Source of the DNA: Methylobacterium oxalidis
GTDB lineage: Bacteria; Pseudomonadota; Alphaproteobacteria; Rhizobiales; Beijerinckiaceae
Direction: 5' to 3'
NCBI RefSeq assembly: GCF_007992195.1
Contig: NZ_BJZU01000030.1
Location: forward strand, 1-49,834
DNA: 49,834 bases
Position 1 is the first letter of the stretch. The number at the start of each line of letters is the position of its first letter. Shown here in pieces: positions 15,721-23,375 of this stretch. Both the position numbers and the translations under genes were made by a program. A model generated the notes under the pieces. The model was not told the DNA's origin, did no database searches, and saw only the letters and a list, made by a program, of their open reading frames with translations.

Positions 15721-17088
15721 TCAGGCCGGCAGCGTCCGGCCGGCCGGGCGCGGCGCTTCGGCCTCCGCCCGCGCGACCTCGCGCTGCCCGGCCCGGCCGA
15801 TCCAGATCGCGGAGGCCGCGCTGATCAGCCCGGCGAGGGCGCAGTAGGCGCAGACGAGCCACGGCCTGTCGGCGCCCGAAACCTGGAGCAGCGCGGTCGC
15901 GATGATCGGCGTCAGCCCGCTCGCGAAGATGCCCGAGAATTGATAGACGAACGAGATCCCCGTGTACCGAACCCGCGCCGGGAACAGCTCCGAGAACAGG
16001 GCCGCCTCCGGCCCGTAGACGGAAGCATAGAGGATGCCGAAGGGCACGATCAGGGCGAGCCAGATCGCCGTGGTGCTCTCCGGGTGGGCGAGGAAGATCC
16101 AGAAGGCCGGGAAGGCGGACAGGCCCGTGACCAGCGAGCCCCAGGCGTAGACGCGCGTGCGCCCGAGACGGTCGGAGAGCCAGCCGAACAGCGGGATCGT
16201 GCCGCACAGCACGATCGCCGCCACCGCGACCCCGAGGAGCGCCTGCGTGCGCGGCACGTGGAGCGTCTGGGTGAGGTAGCCGATCGAGAACACCGCGAAG
16301 ATGTTGAAGATGACGCCGTCGACCATCCGCGCGCCCATGCCGGCGAGGACGTTCCTCGGATAGCCGCGGATCATCGCCACGAAGGGGATGGCGGCCTCGC
16401 GGTTCTCCTCCTTCACGGCCGCGAATTCCGGCGTCTCCATGACGTTCAGGCGGATGTAGGCGCCGACCGCGACGAGGGCGACGCTCAAGAGGAAGGCGAG
16501 CCGCCAGCCGTAGGAGAGGAACTGCTCCTCGTTCAGGGTGTAGGAGAGGGCCGCCACGACGCCGGAGGCGAGGCAGAGGCCGAGCGCGAGGCCGATCTGC
16601 GGGATGCTGGCGTAGAGCCCCCGCCGCTCGGGCGGCGCGTACTCGAAGGCCATCAGCACCGCCCCGCCCCACTCGCCGCCGAGGCCGATGCCCTGGACGA
16701 CGCGCAGGAGGAGGAGCAGGACCGGCGCGGCGACGCCGATCTGCGCGTAGGTGGGCACGAGCCCGATCAGGAAGGTCGCCACGCCCATCAGCATCAGGGT
16801 GATGACGAGCATGCTCTTGCGGCCGATGCGGTCGCCGAAATGCCCGAACACGACGCCGCCGAGGGGGCGCGCCACGAAGCCGACCGCGAAGGTGGCGTAG
16901 GCCAGCAGCGTCGAGACGAGGGGATCGCTCGCCGGGAAGTAGAGCTTGTTCAGGACGATGCCGGCCACGACCCCGTAGAGGAAGAAGTCGTACCACTCGA
17001 TCGTCGCTCCGATCAGCGCGGCCGCGACCACCCGCCTGAGGCCGGCCGGGGCCCCGTCACGCCGCGCGTCTCTCCCGATCTCCGCCAT
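15721..17088 (-). CDS. MFS metabolite:H+ symporter (shikimate/KgtP-type), candidate isethionate carrier
   Basis: A 455-residue, 12-helix major facilitator of the metabolite:H+ symporter subfamily. The start VVAAALIGATIEWYDFFLYG, then GHFGDRIGRKSML, VVQGIGLGGEWGGAVLMAFE and ERRGLYASIPQIG are the subfamily's signature motifs. These carriers take up organic acids such as shikimate, 2-oxoglutarate and citrate. The gene lies 41 bp after the GMC oxidoreductase and 38 bp before the YeiH-family exporter, so it is best read as the uptake system for the GMC enzyme's substrate, which I infer to be isethionate. Another C2 sulfonate or a betaine-like compound remains possible. Confidence 0.85.
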   Translation of the reverse strand: MAEIGRDARRDGAPAGLRRVVAAALIGATIEWYDFFLYGVVAGIVLNKLYFPASDPLVSTLLAYATFAVGFVARPLGGVVFGHFGDRIGRKSMLVITLMLMGVATFLIGLVPTYAQIGVAAPVLLLLLRVVQGIGLGGEWGGAVLMAFEYAPPERRGLYASIPQIGLALGLCLASGVVAALSYTLNEEQFLSYGWRLAFLLSVALVAVGAYIRLNVMETPEFAAVKEENREAAIPFVAMIRGYPRNVLAGMGARMVDGVIFNIFAVFSIGYLTQTLHVPRTQALLGVAVAAIVLCGTIPLFGWLSDRLGRTRVYAWGSLVTGLSAFPAFWIFLAHPESTTAIWLALIVPFGILYASVYGPEAALFSELFPARVRYTGISFVYQFSGIFASGLTPIIATALLQVSGADRPWLVCAYCALAGLISAASAIWIGRAGQREVARAEAEAPRPAGRTLPA

Positions 17089-17129
17089 GCCCGCCTCCTG
17101 CCATGCCGGCCCCTGTTCCAAGGCCCGGT

Positions 17130-18857
17130 TCAGATGGGTGCCGCGCCGCCCGGGCCCGGTCCGCGCCGGTGGATCGCCTCCGCCGCTTCCGGCGCGGGAC
17201 GGCGCGCCGGATCCTCCGCGGGCAGCCGGGCCGACGCAGCCCGGTCCGCCGCCGCGTCCCGCGCGTCCGCCAGGATCATGCGGGAGGCCTTCTCGGCGAT
17301 CATGACCACGGGCGCGCTGGTGTTGCCGGAAACCAGCGTCGGCATGATCGAGCAGTCGACCACCCTGAGCCCGGCCACGCCGCGCACCTGCAGGCGCGCG
17401 TCCACCACGGCCATCGGGTCGTCCCCCATGCGGCAGGTGCCGGCGGGATGGAAGATGGTCGCTCCCGACGCGCGGGCGAACGCGAGGAGCGCCGCGTCGT
17501 CCCGCACGGCCGCGCCCGGCCTGTATTCCTCCACCAGCAGGTGGCTCAGCGCCCGGGTGCCGGCGAGGCGGCGCGCGAACTTGATGCCCTCGACCGTGCA
17601 GCGCCGGTCGGTCTCCGTGGCGAGGTAGTTCGCCCGCATCACCGGCGCCGCGAACGGGTCGGCGCTGCGCAGGGTGACGCTGCCGCGCGATTCCGGCCGG
17701 AGCTGGCAGACCGAGAAGGTGCAGCCCGACCAGGGATGGGGCTTGGCGCCGGCGAGGTCCGCGGAGAGCGTCGCGAAATGGAACTGGACATCGGGGGTGC
17801 CGGCGCCCGGCATCACGCGGGTGAACAGGCCGCCCTGGTTGATGCCGACGGCGAGCGGCCCGCTCCGGTGCAGGAGCCATTGCAGGCCGATCTTCGCCTT
17901 GCCCCGCAGCGAGGCGAGATCGTCGTTCGTGGTGATGGGCTTCGCGACCCGGTACATCAGCCGGATCTGGAGATGGTCCTGCAGGTTCTCGCCGACGCCG
18001 GGCAGGTCGTGGACCACGCCGATGCCGTGGCGGCCGAGTTCGGCGGCCGGCCCGATCCCCGACAGGAGGAGGAGCTGCGGGCTCTGGAGGGCGCCGGCCG
18101 CCAGGATCACCTCCCGGCCGGCGCGCGCCTCGCGCATCGATCCGCCCTGGCGGTAGCGGACGCCGACCGCGCGGCGCCCGTCGAGAACGAGGCCGGTCGC
18201 GTGGGCGTTCACCTCGACGCGCAGGTTGGCGCGCCCGGCGGCAGGGCGCAGGTAGGCGACCGCGGTGCTGCAGCGCCGGCCGTTGCGGGTGAAGAGCTGG
18301 TAGTAGCCGGCGCCATCCTGGTCGCCGCCGTTGAAATCCTCGGTGCGGGGCACGCCGAGTTCCGCGGCGCCCGCGATGATCGCTTCGATCAGCGGGTGGG
18401 GCACCCCGATATCCGAGCACCAGAGCGGCCCGTCAGCCCCGTGGGCGGGGCCGCGCCCGCGGCTGTTGTGCTCGGAGCGGATGAAGTCGGGCAGCACCTC
18501 GCGCCAGGACCAGCCGGGATTTCCCTGCGCCGCCCAGCGGTCGTAATCCTCTGCCTGGCCGCGGATGTAGATCAGGCCGTTGATCGAGGACGAGCCCCCG
18601 AGCGTGCGCCCGCGCGGCCAGTAGATCCGCCGGTCGTGCATGTTCGGCTCGGGCTCGGTGTAGAAGCCCCAGTTCAGGGTCTTGTGGAACATCGTCTTCC
18701 CGTAGCCGATGGGAAGATGGATCCAGGGGGAGCGGTCGCGCGGACCCGCCTCGAGGAGCAGCACGCGGTGCCGGCCGTCCGCGGAGAGCCGGTTGGCGAG
18801 GACGCACCCGGCCGTGCCGCCACCGACAACGACGTAGTCGAAGTGGTCGCGCTCCAT
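17130..18857 (-). CDS. GMC-family flavoprotein dehydrogenase, candidate isethionate dehydrogenase
   Basis: A 575-residue choline-dehydrogenase-like flavoenzyme. FDYVVVGGGTAGCVLANRLS is the FAD-binding dinucleotide fold at residues ~6-25. PRGRTLGGSSSINGLIYIRG and GALQSPQLLLLSGIGPA are the two GMC signatures. The catalytic His lies in ATIFHPAGTCRMG and its partner Asn in SGNTSAPVVMI. About 35 Ala/Pro-rich residues extend past the usual C-terminus. It has no signal peptide. Its operon also encodes an MFS carrier and a YeiH-type exporter, within an xsc locus. From memory, Cupriavidus oxidises isethionate to sulfoacetaldehyde with IseJ, a dehydrogenase I believe to be of this family, so isethionate is the favoured substrate; choline or another alcohol cannot be excluded by sequence alone. 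GAGGGAG precedes the ATG. Confidence 0.8.
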   Translation of the reverse strand: MERDHFDYVVVGGGTAGCVLANRLSADGRHRVLLLEAGPRDRSPWIHLPIGYGKTMFHKTLNWGFYTEPEPNMHDRRIYWPRGRTLGGSSSINGLIYIRGQAEDYDRWAAQGNPGWSWREVLPDFIRSEHNSRGRGPAHGADGPLWCSDIGVPHPLIEAIIAGAAELGVPRTEDFNGGDQDGAGYYQLFTRNGRRCSTAVAYLRPAAGRANLRVEVNAHATGLVLDGRRAVGVRYRQGGSMREARAGREVILAAGALQSPQLLLLSGIGPAAELGRHGIGVVHDLPGVGENLQDHLQIRLMYRVAKPITTNDDLASLRGKAKIGLQWLLHRSGPLAVGINQGGLFTRVMPGAGTPDVQFHFATLSADLAGAKPHPWSGCTFSVCQLRPESRGSVTLRSADPFAAPVMRANYLATETDRRCTVEGIKFARRLAGTRALSHLLVEEYRPGAAVRDDAALLAFARASGATIFHPAGTCRMGDDPMAVVDARLQVRGVAGLRVVDCSIMPTLVSGNTSAPVVMIAEKASRMILADARDAAADRAASARLPAEDPARRPAPEAAEAIHRRGPGPGGAAPI

Positions 18858-18919
18858 CGCCGACTCCCTCGCCCCGCTGCGTTTCCCCGTTCCGCCCGTT
18901 TCCCCGAAAAATCTCGAAA

Positions 18920-18930
18920 AACGGTACGTT
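18920..18930. promoter_or_regulatory. Palindrome at the expected transcription start of the GMC operon
   Basis: AACGGTACGTT (AACG-GTA-CGTT) begins directly downstream, in the minus direction, of the -10 box at 18938-18943, covering the predicted +1. A regulator bound here would block transcription of the GMC-MFS-YeiH operon. Confidence 0.4.
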
Positions 18931-18937
18931 ATGTTCG

Positions 18938-18966
18938 ATTAGATGAGGAAATGGCGCATGTGTCAA
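18938..18966 (-). promoter_or_regulatory. Near-consensus sigma70 promoter of the GMC-MFS-YeiH operon
   Basis: On the minus strand TTGACA (18966-18961) is followed by a 17-bp spacer and TCTAAT (18943-18938), with one mismatch to the bacterial consensus. The GMC start codon is about 75 bp downstream of the predicted start of transcription. Confidence 0.65.
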
Positions 18967-19081
18967 TGCGCGCGGCCGGGCGCGGCGCGCCGGACATCGT
19001 GCCTTCCGAGGCTGCTGCAGGGCTGGGAGCGAGGAGGACGGCTCAGGGTGCCCGGCGCGATCGGACCGGGCGTCGCCGACC

Positions 19082-19297
19082 TCAGTTGCTCGGAGAGAAG
19101 GCCAGCGCCTCGTTCCGCTCGTTCTTGGCGATCTGGAGCATGTGCCACTTCGCGCCCGCGACCACCCGCTCGACCGAGAAACCGGAGCCGGCGTGCCGGG
19201 CGGGGGGCTGCGTCGCCTGGATCTGCGCCGTGCCGGTCAGCAGGAAGAGGGCCGCGGCGAAGGGCAGGATCTGGTGGAGGCGGTCGAGGTCGTTCAT
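19082..19297 (-). CDS. Small predicted secreted protein in the sulfonate locus
   Basis: A 71-residue protein. Residues about 8-28 form a hydrophobic core ending in AQIQA, which looks like a signal peptide cleavable after IQA, leaving a mature chain of about 43 residues with no cysteine. I recognise no family. It lies between the LysR gene and the GMC operon in the same direction (100 bp after lysR, 224 bp before GMC). The preceding ribosome-binding site is weak. It could be a periplasmic accessory of the sulfonate genes or unrelated. Confidence 0.5.
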   Translation of the reverse strand: MNDLDRLHQILPFAAALFLLTGTAQIQATQPPARHAGSGFSVERVVAGAKWHMLQIAKNERNEALAFSPSN

Positions 19298-19397
19298 CGC
19301 GGCGATGGGATTCGGTGGCTTCGATCGAGGCCCGAGCTATCACAGCTCTTTGTGCACTGCAAAAATCTTCGGCCTGCCACGCTGCATGGCAGCAATG

Positions 19398-20261
19398 TCA
19401 GCGAGACGCGTTGCCGAGCTCGCTGACGATGTACTGGGCGAGATGCTCGGCGGCCGCGGAGATCTCGCTCGGTTTGCGCTGCAGCACGATCTCCAGCGCC
19501 GGCAGGACCGGCAATCCGTCCGCCGGTCCCAGGCGGCGCACGTGGTGGCTCAGCGCGCAGAGGGGGAAGATCGAGATCGCGAGCCCGGCATAGACCGCCG
19601 CCTGCAGCCCGGCGATGCTGTCGCTCACCGCCGTCACCGTCCAGGAGCGCCCGACGTGGCCGAGCGCGTCGAGGGCGCGCTGCCGGTAGAGGCTGCCCGC
19701 GGGCAGGAGCGCCAGGGGCAGCGGGCCGCTCGCACCGACCGGATAGTCGCGGGCGGCGACCCAGATCAGCGGCTCCTCGCGCACGGTCGTGCCGCCCTCG
19801 AACTCGGGCTGGCGTGTCATCAGGGCGATGTCGATCTCCTCCCGCTCCAGGGCCGCGTGGAGATGGACGCTGCGCGAGCATCGCAACTCGATCTCGATCT
19901 GCGGGTAGGCGCGGGCGAAGCCGCCGAGCACGGCCGGGAGCAGGAAGGCGGCGTAGAGGTCCGGCACGCCGAGGCGGACGTGGCCGGAGATGTCCGGGGC
20001 CTGGAAGCGGTCGCGGATCTCGTCGTTGAGGCCGAGCAGGGTCCGGGCGTAGCCGAGCAGCATCTCGCCCTCGCGGGTGAGGGTGAGGTGGCGGCGGTCG
20101 CCCGCGAAGAGCGGCTTGCCCAGGGCCTTCTCCAGGCGGTGCATCTGGTGGGTCACCGCCGGCTGCGTGCGCCCGACCTGCCGGCCCGCCAGGGTGATGC
20201 TCCCGGTGTCGTTCACCGCCACGAAGGTGCGCAGCAGCGGAATCTCAAGATCCGGAATCAT
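19398..20261 (-). CDS. LysR-family transcriptional regulator divergent from sauU
   Basis: A 287-residue LysR-type regulator. The start MIPDLEIPLLRTFVAVNDTG is followed by the winged helix (TLAGRQVGRTQPAVTHQMHR, LEKALGKPLF), then a co-inducer domain from about residue 90 (GHVRLGVPDLYAAFLLPAVL). I use the ATG at 20261; the frame extends 20 codons further upstream without family support. It is divergent from sauU with 241 bp between start codons, the usual arrangement for a LysR activator and its target. By analogy with sauR, divergent from the sau operon in Cupriavidus, it is the likely sulfoacetate-responsive regulator. Confidence 0.9.
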   Translation of the reverse strand: MIPDLEIPLLRTFVAVNDTGSITLAGRQVGRTQPAVTHQMHRLEKALGKPLFAGDRRHLTLTREGEMLLGYARTLLGLNDEIRDRFQAPDISGHVRLGVPDLYAAFLLPAVLGGFARAYPQIEIELRCSRSVHLHAALEREEIDIALMTRQPEFEGGTTVREEPLIWVAARDYPVGASGPLPLALLPAGSLYRQRALDALGHVGRSWTVTAVSDSIAGLQAAVYAGLAISIFPLCALSHHVRRLGPADGLPVLPALEIVLQRKPSEISAAAEHLAQYIVSELGNASR

Positions 20262-20293
20262 TCCGATCAATTTCCTGAATGATCGCGATGCAG

Positions 20294-20321
20294 ACAATAA
20301 ATTTCCCGTGACCGTTGGCAA
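20294..20321 (-). promoter_or_regulatory. Possible lysR promoter in the divergent gap
   Basis: TTGCCA (20321-20316), a 16-bp spacer and TATTGT (20299-20294) lie upstream of lysR on the minus strand. An ATCA-N10-TGAT inverted motif overlaps the lysR 5' end at about 20265-20282 and could be a LysR-type binding site. Confidence 0.35.
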
Positions 20322-20502
20322 TGGTTAGCGTGTGACCCTGTGGCGCGGTCCCGCCTCGAATGTCAGGCACTCAAGACCTGATGGAGGCCGCACCGCGAAG
20401 GTTGAGGAACGCCAATCGGCCGTCGAGGACAGTCTCGGGCCGCGCCTGAACTTGCGCGCCGCCCCGGCTCGACTTCGCGGCCTCCGTCAAGAGGGCAGCA
20501 GC

Positions 20503-21810
20503 ATGCTTGGGCTCAGTCGTTTCAAGGCCACGGACCGCGTCCTGTTCATCATCTGCCTGATGTACCTGGTCACCTACATCGACCGGGTGAACATCGGCAC
20601 CGCCGCGCCCGCCATGCAGAAGGAGCTCGGCCTCAGCAACACCGAGCTCGGCCTCGCCTTCTCGGCCTTCGCCTACCCCTACGCGTTCTTCCAGATCGCC
20701 GGCGGCTGGCTCGGCGACAGGCTCGGCCCGCGCCTGACGCTGCTCATCTGCGGCGCCATCTGGTCGGCCGCCACCGTGATGATCGGCTTCGTCGAGGGGG
20801 CGGTCTCGCTGATCCTCGCCCGCTTCATCCTCGGCATCGGCGAGGGCTCGGCCTTCCCGACCGCGACCCGCGCCCTCTCCAACTGGATGGCGGCCGACCG
20901 GCGCGGCTTCGCGCAGGGGATCACCCACGCCTTCGCCCGGCTCGGCAACGCGGTGACGCCGCCGCTGATCGCCCTCCTGATCGTGGCCCTGTCCTGGCGC
21001 GACTCGTTCGTCATCGTCGGCCTGATCAGCTTCGCCTGGGTGGCGCTGTGGTGGTTCTACTTCCGGGACGATCCGCGCGAGCACAAGCACGTCACCCAGG
21101 CCGAGCTCGACGTGCTGCCGAAGATGAGGATCGCCTCCGAGCGCCGGGCGGTGCCGTGGCGGCGCCTCCTGAAGCGGATGCTGCCGGTGACGCTGACCGA
21201 CTTCTGCTACGGCTGGACCCTGTGGCTGTTCCTCAACTGGATCCCGTCGTACTTCCTCCACCAGCACAATCTCGACATCAAGAAGTCGGCCATCTTCGCC
21301 TCGGGCGTGTTCTTCGCCGGCGTCGTCGGCGACACGGTGGGCGGCGTCGTCAGCGACCGCATCCTGCGCCGGACGGGCAGCGTCTCGAAGGCCCGCGTCA
21401 GCGTCATCGTGGTGGGCTTCCTCGGAGCCTTCCTGTTCATGCTGCCGGTGCTGTTCGTGACGGACCTCGTCACCATCGCCCTCTGCCTCAGCGGCGCGTT
21501 CTTCTTCGCCGAGCTGATCGTCGCCCCGATCTGGGCGGTGCCGATGGACATCGCGCCCCAGCACTCGGGCACCGCCAGCGGCTTCATGAACTTCGGCTTC
21601 GGGCTCGCCGGCATGATCTCGCCGGTCGTCTTCGGCGCCGTCATCGACGCCACCGGCCGCTGGGACCTGCCCTTCGTCGCCTCCCTGGGCCTCCTGCTCC
21701 TCGGCGCCGTGCTGGCGCTGCGGATGCGGCCCGACGAGCCCTTCCTCGACGACGAGGAGCCGCAGGCCGCCGCCCTCACCTCGCCCGTGCCGGTCAGGCC
21801 CACCGCCTGA
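20503..21810 (+). CDS. sauU: MFS transporter, probable sulfoacetate uptake carrier SauU
   Basis: A 435-residue, 12-helix major facilitator of the anion:cation symporter family. It opens with a short cytoplasmic tail, then LFIICLMYLVTYIDRVNIGT and APAMQKELGLSNTELGLAFS; the A-motif is GGWLGDRLGPRLTL, with SAFPTATRALSNWM in helix 4-5. This family carries organic anions (galactonate, glucarate, phthalate) and includes SauU of the Cupriavidus sulfoacetate cluster. The ATG at 20503 follows AGAGGG. It is the first gene of the operon leading to sauS and the two CoA-ligase subunits. Substrate by context: sulfoacetate. Confidence 0.82.
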   Translation: MLGLSRFKATDRVLFIICLMYLVTYIDRVNIGTAAPAMQKELGLSNTELGLAFSAFAYPYAFFQIAGGWLGDRLGPRLTLLICGAIWSAATVMIGFVEGAVSLILARFILGIGEGSAFPTATRALSNWMAADRRGFAQGITHAFARLGNAVTPPLIALLIVALSWRDSFVIVGLISFAWVALWWFYFRDDPREHKHVTQAELDVLPKMRIASERRAVPWRRLLKRMLPVTLTDFCYGWTLWLFLNWIPSYFLHQHNLDIKKSAIFASGVFFAGVVGDTVGGVVSDRILRRTGSVSKARVSVIVVGFLGAFLFMLPVLFVTDLVTIALCLSGAFFFAELIVAPIWAVPMDIAPQHSGTASGFMNFGFGLAGMISPVVFGAVIDATGRWDLPFVASLGLLLLGAVLALRMRPDEPFLDDEEPQAAALTSPVPVRPTA

Positions 21811-21878
21811 CCGGAGATGGCGGGCCGCGCAGGCCCGATCACGGACCCCGAACCCTCACAAGCGCCAAGGAGTCGCCC

Positions 21879-23375
21879 ATGTCCGTCGCCGTCGCCCAGC
21901 CGATCGGCCGGTCCGAGCCGCTGCCGATCACCCCGAAGCCCGTCGATCGGACCGTCGACCCCGCGCCCGTCGAGGCGGTGATGCGCCGGGCCCGCGCCGC
22001 CCAGAAGATCTTCGCCGAGGCCGACCAGGAAGGGGCCGACGCCGCCGTCCGGGCGCTCGCCTGGTCGCTCTACAAGCCCGAGAACGCCCGCGAGCTCGCC
22101 GAGCTCGCGGTGGCCGATACCGGCCTCGGCAACGTGGCGGACAAGATCGTCAAGAAGCAGCGCAAGACCTTCGGCACGCTCCGCGATCTGCTGCGCGGGC
22201 GCTCCGTCGGCATCATCGAGCAGGACCACGCCAAGGGGCTCGTGAAGTACGCCAAGCCCATGGGCGTGATCGGCGCAGTGACGCCCTCGACGAACCCGGG
22301 CGCCACGCCCGTCAACAAGGCGATGATGGCGGTCAAGGGCCGCAACGCCATCGTCATCGCCCCCTCGCCCTTGGGCTACCGGACGACGGCCCGCATCGTC
22401 GCGCTGATGCGCGAGGAGCTGGAGCGGATCGGGCTGCCCGCCGACCTCGTCCAGATCCTGCCCGAGCCCGTGACGAAGGACTCGACCGAGGCCCTGATGC
22501 GGGCCTGCGACCTGATCGTGGTGACGGGCTCGCAGGACAACGTCCGGCGCGCCTATTCCAGCGGCACGCCCGCGATCGGCGTCGGCGCGGGCAACGTGCC
22601 GGTGATGATCGACGAGACCGCCGATCTCGACGCGGCGGCCGAGAAGATCCGCGACTCGAAGATCTTCGACAATTCCACCTCCTGCTCGTCGGAGAATTCC
22701 GTCGTCATCGTCGACGCGGTCTACGATCAGGCGATCGCGGCGCTCGAGCGGGCCGGCGCCTATCTCTGCACGCCGGAGGAGAAGGGCCGCGTGGCCGAGC
22801 GGCTCTGGGTCAAGGGCAAGCTCAACCGCGACCTCATCGCCCGCGACGCCGCGGTGCTGGCCGAGGCGTTCGAGCTGCCGCCGGAGGCGCGCGGCAGCAG
22901 GTTCTTCCTCGTGGAGGAGGAGGGGGTCGGCCGCGCCCACCCGTTCTCCGGCGAGAAGCTCGCCCTCGTCCTCACCGTCTACCGGGCGAAGGACTTTGCG
23001 GCGGCCAAGGCGCGGGTCGCCGAGATCCTGGAGCACCAGGGCAAGGGCCATTCCTGCGGCATCCACACCACCGACATGGCCCGCGCGCGGGAGCTCGCCG
23101 CCGATCTCGACGTGGTGCGGGTGCTCGTGAACTTCGCCCACACCTTCGGCAACGGCGGCGGATTCAACTCCGGCCTCGGCTTCACGCTGAGCATGGGCTG
23201 TGGCTCCTGGCAGAAGAACAGCATCTCCGAGAACCTGAGCTACCGCCACTTCCTCAACATCACCCACCTCGTCACCCCGATCCCCGAGGACCGGCCGAGC
23301 CCGCGCGACCTGTTCGGGCCGCACTGGGAGAAGATCGGCTACGTCGAGGAGACTTCAGCGGAGGCCGGCCGATGA
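21879..23375 (+). CDS. sauS: Sulfoacetaldehyde dehydrogenase (acylating)
   Basis: A 498-residue CoA-acylating aldehyde dehydrogenase. In this pathway it reduces sulfoacetyl-CoA with NAD(P)H to sulfoacetaldehyde and free CoA. The nucleophile is the Cys in FDNSTSCSSENSVVIV (Cys269); GVIGAVTPSTNPGATPVNKA is the family's N-terminal signature, and HTFGNGGGFNSGLGFTLSMG near the C-terminus is typical of the SauS/EutE-like group. A textbook AAGGAG lies 7 bases before the ATG. It follows sauU by 68 bp and overlaps the ligase beta-subunit gene by 4 bp. The closest alternative is a general acylating dehydrogenase; the nearby xsc and pta argue for sulfoacetaldehyde. Confidence 0.85.
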   Translation: MSVAVAQPIGRSEPLPITPKPVDRTVDPAPVEAVMRRARAAQKIFAEADQEGADAAVRALAWSLYKPENARELAELAVADTGLGNVADKIVKKQRKTFGTLRDLLRGRSVGIIEQDHAKGLVKYAKPMGVIGAVTPSTNPGATPVNKAMMAVKGRNAIVIAPSPLGYRTTARIVALMREELERIGLPADLVQILPEPVTKDSTEALMRACDLIVVTGSQDNVRRAYSSGTPAIGVGAGNVPVMIDETADLDAAAEKIRDSKIFDNSTSCSSENSVVIVDAVYDQAIAALERAGAYLCTPEEKGRVAERLWVKGKLNRDLIARDAAVLAEAFELPPEARGSRFFLVEEEGVGRAHPFSGEKLALVLTVYRAKDFAAAKARVAEILEHQGKGHSCGIHTTDMARARELAADLDVVRVLVNFAHTFGNGGGFNSGLGFTLSMGCGSWQKNSISENLSYRHFLNITHLVTPIPEDRPSPRDLFGPHWEKIGYVEETSAEAGR

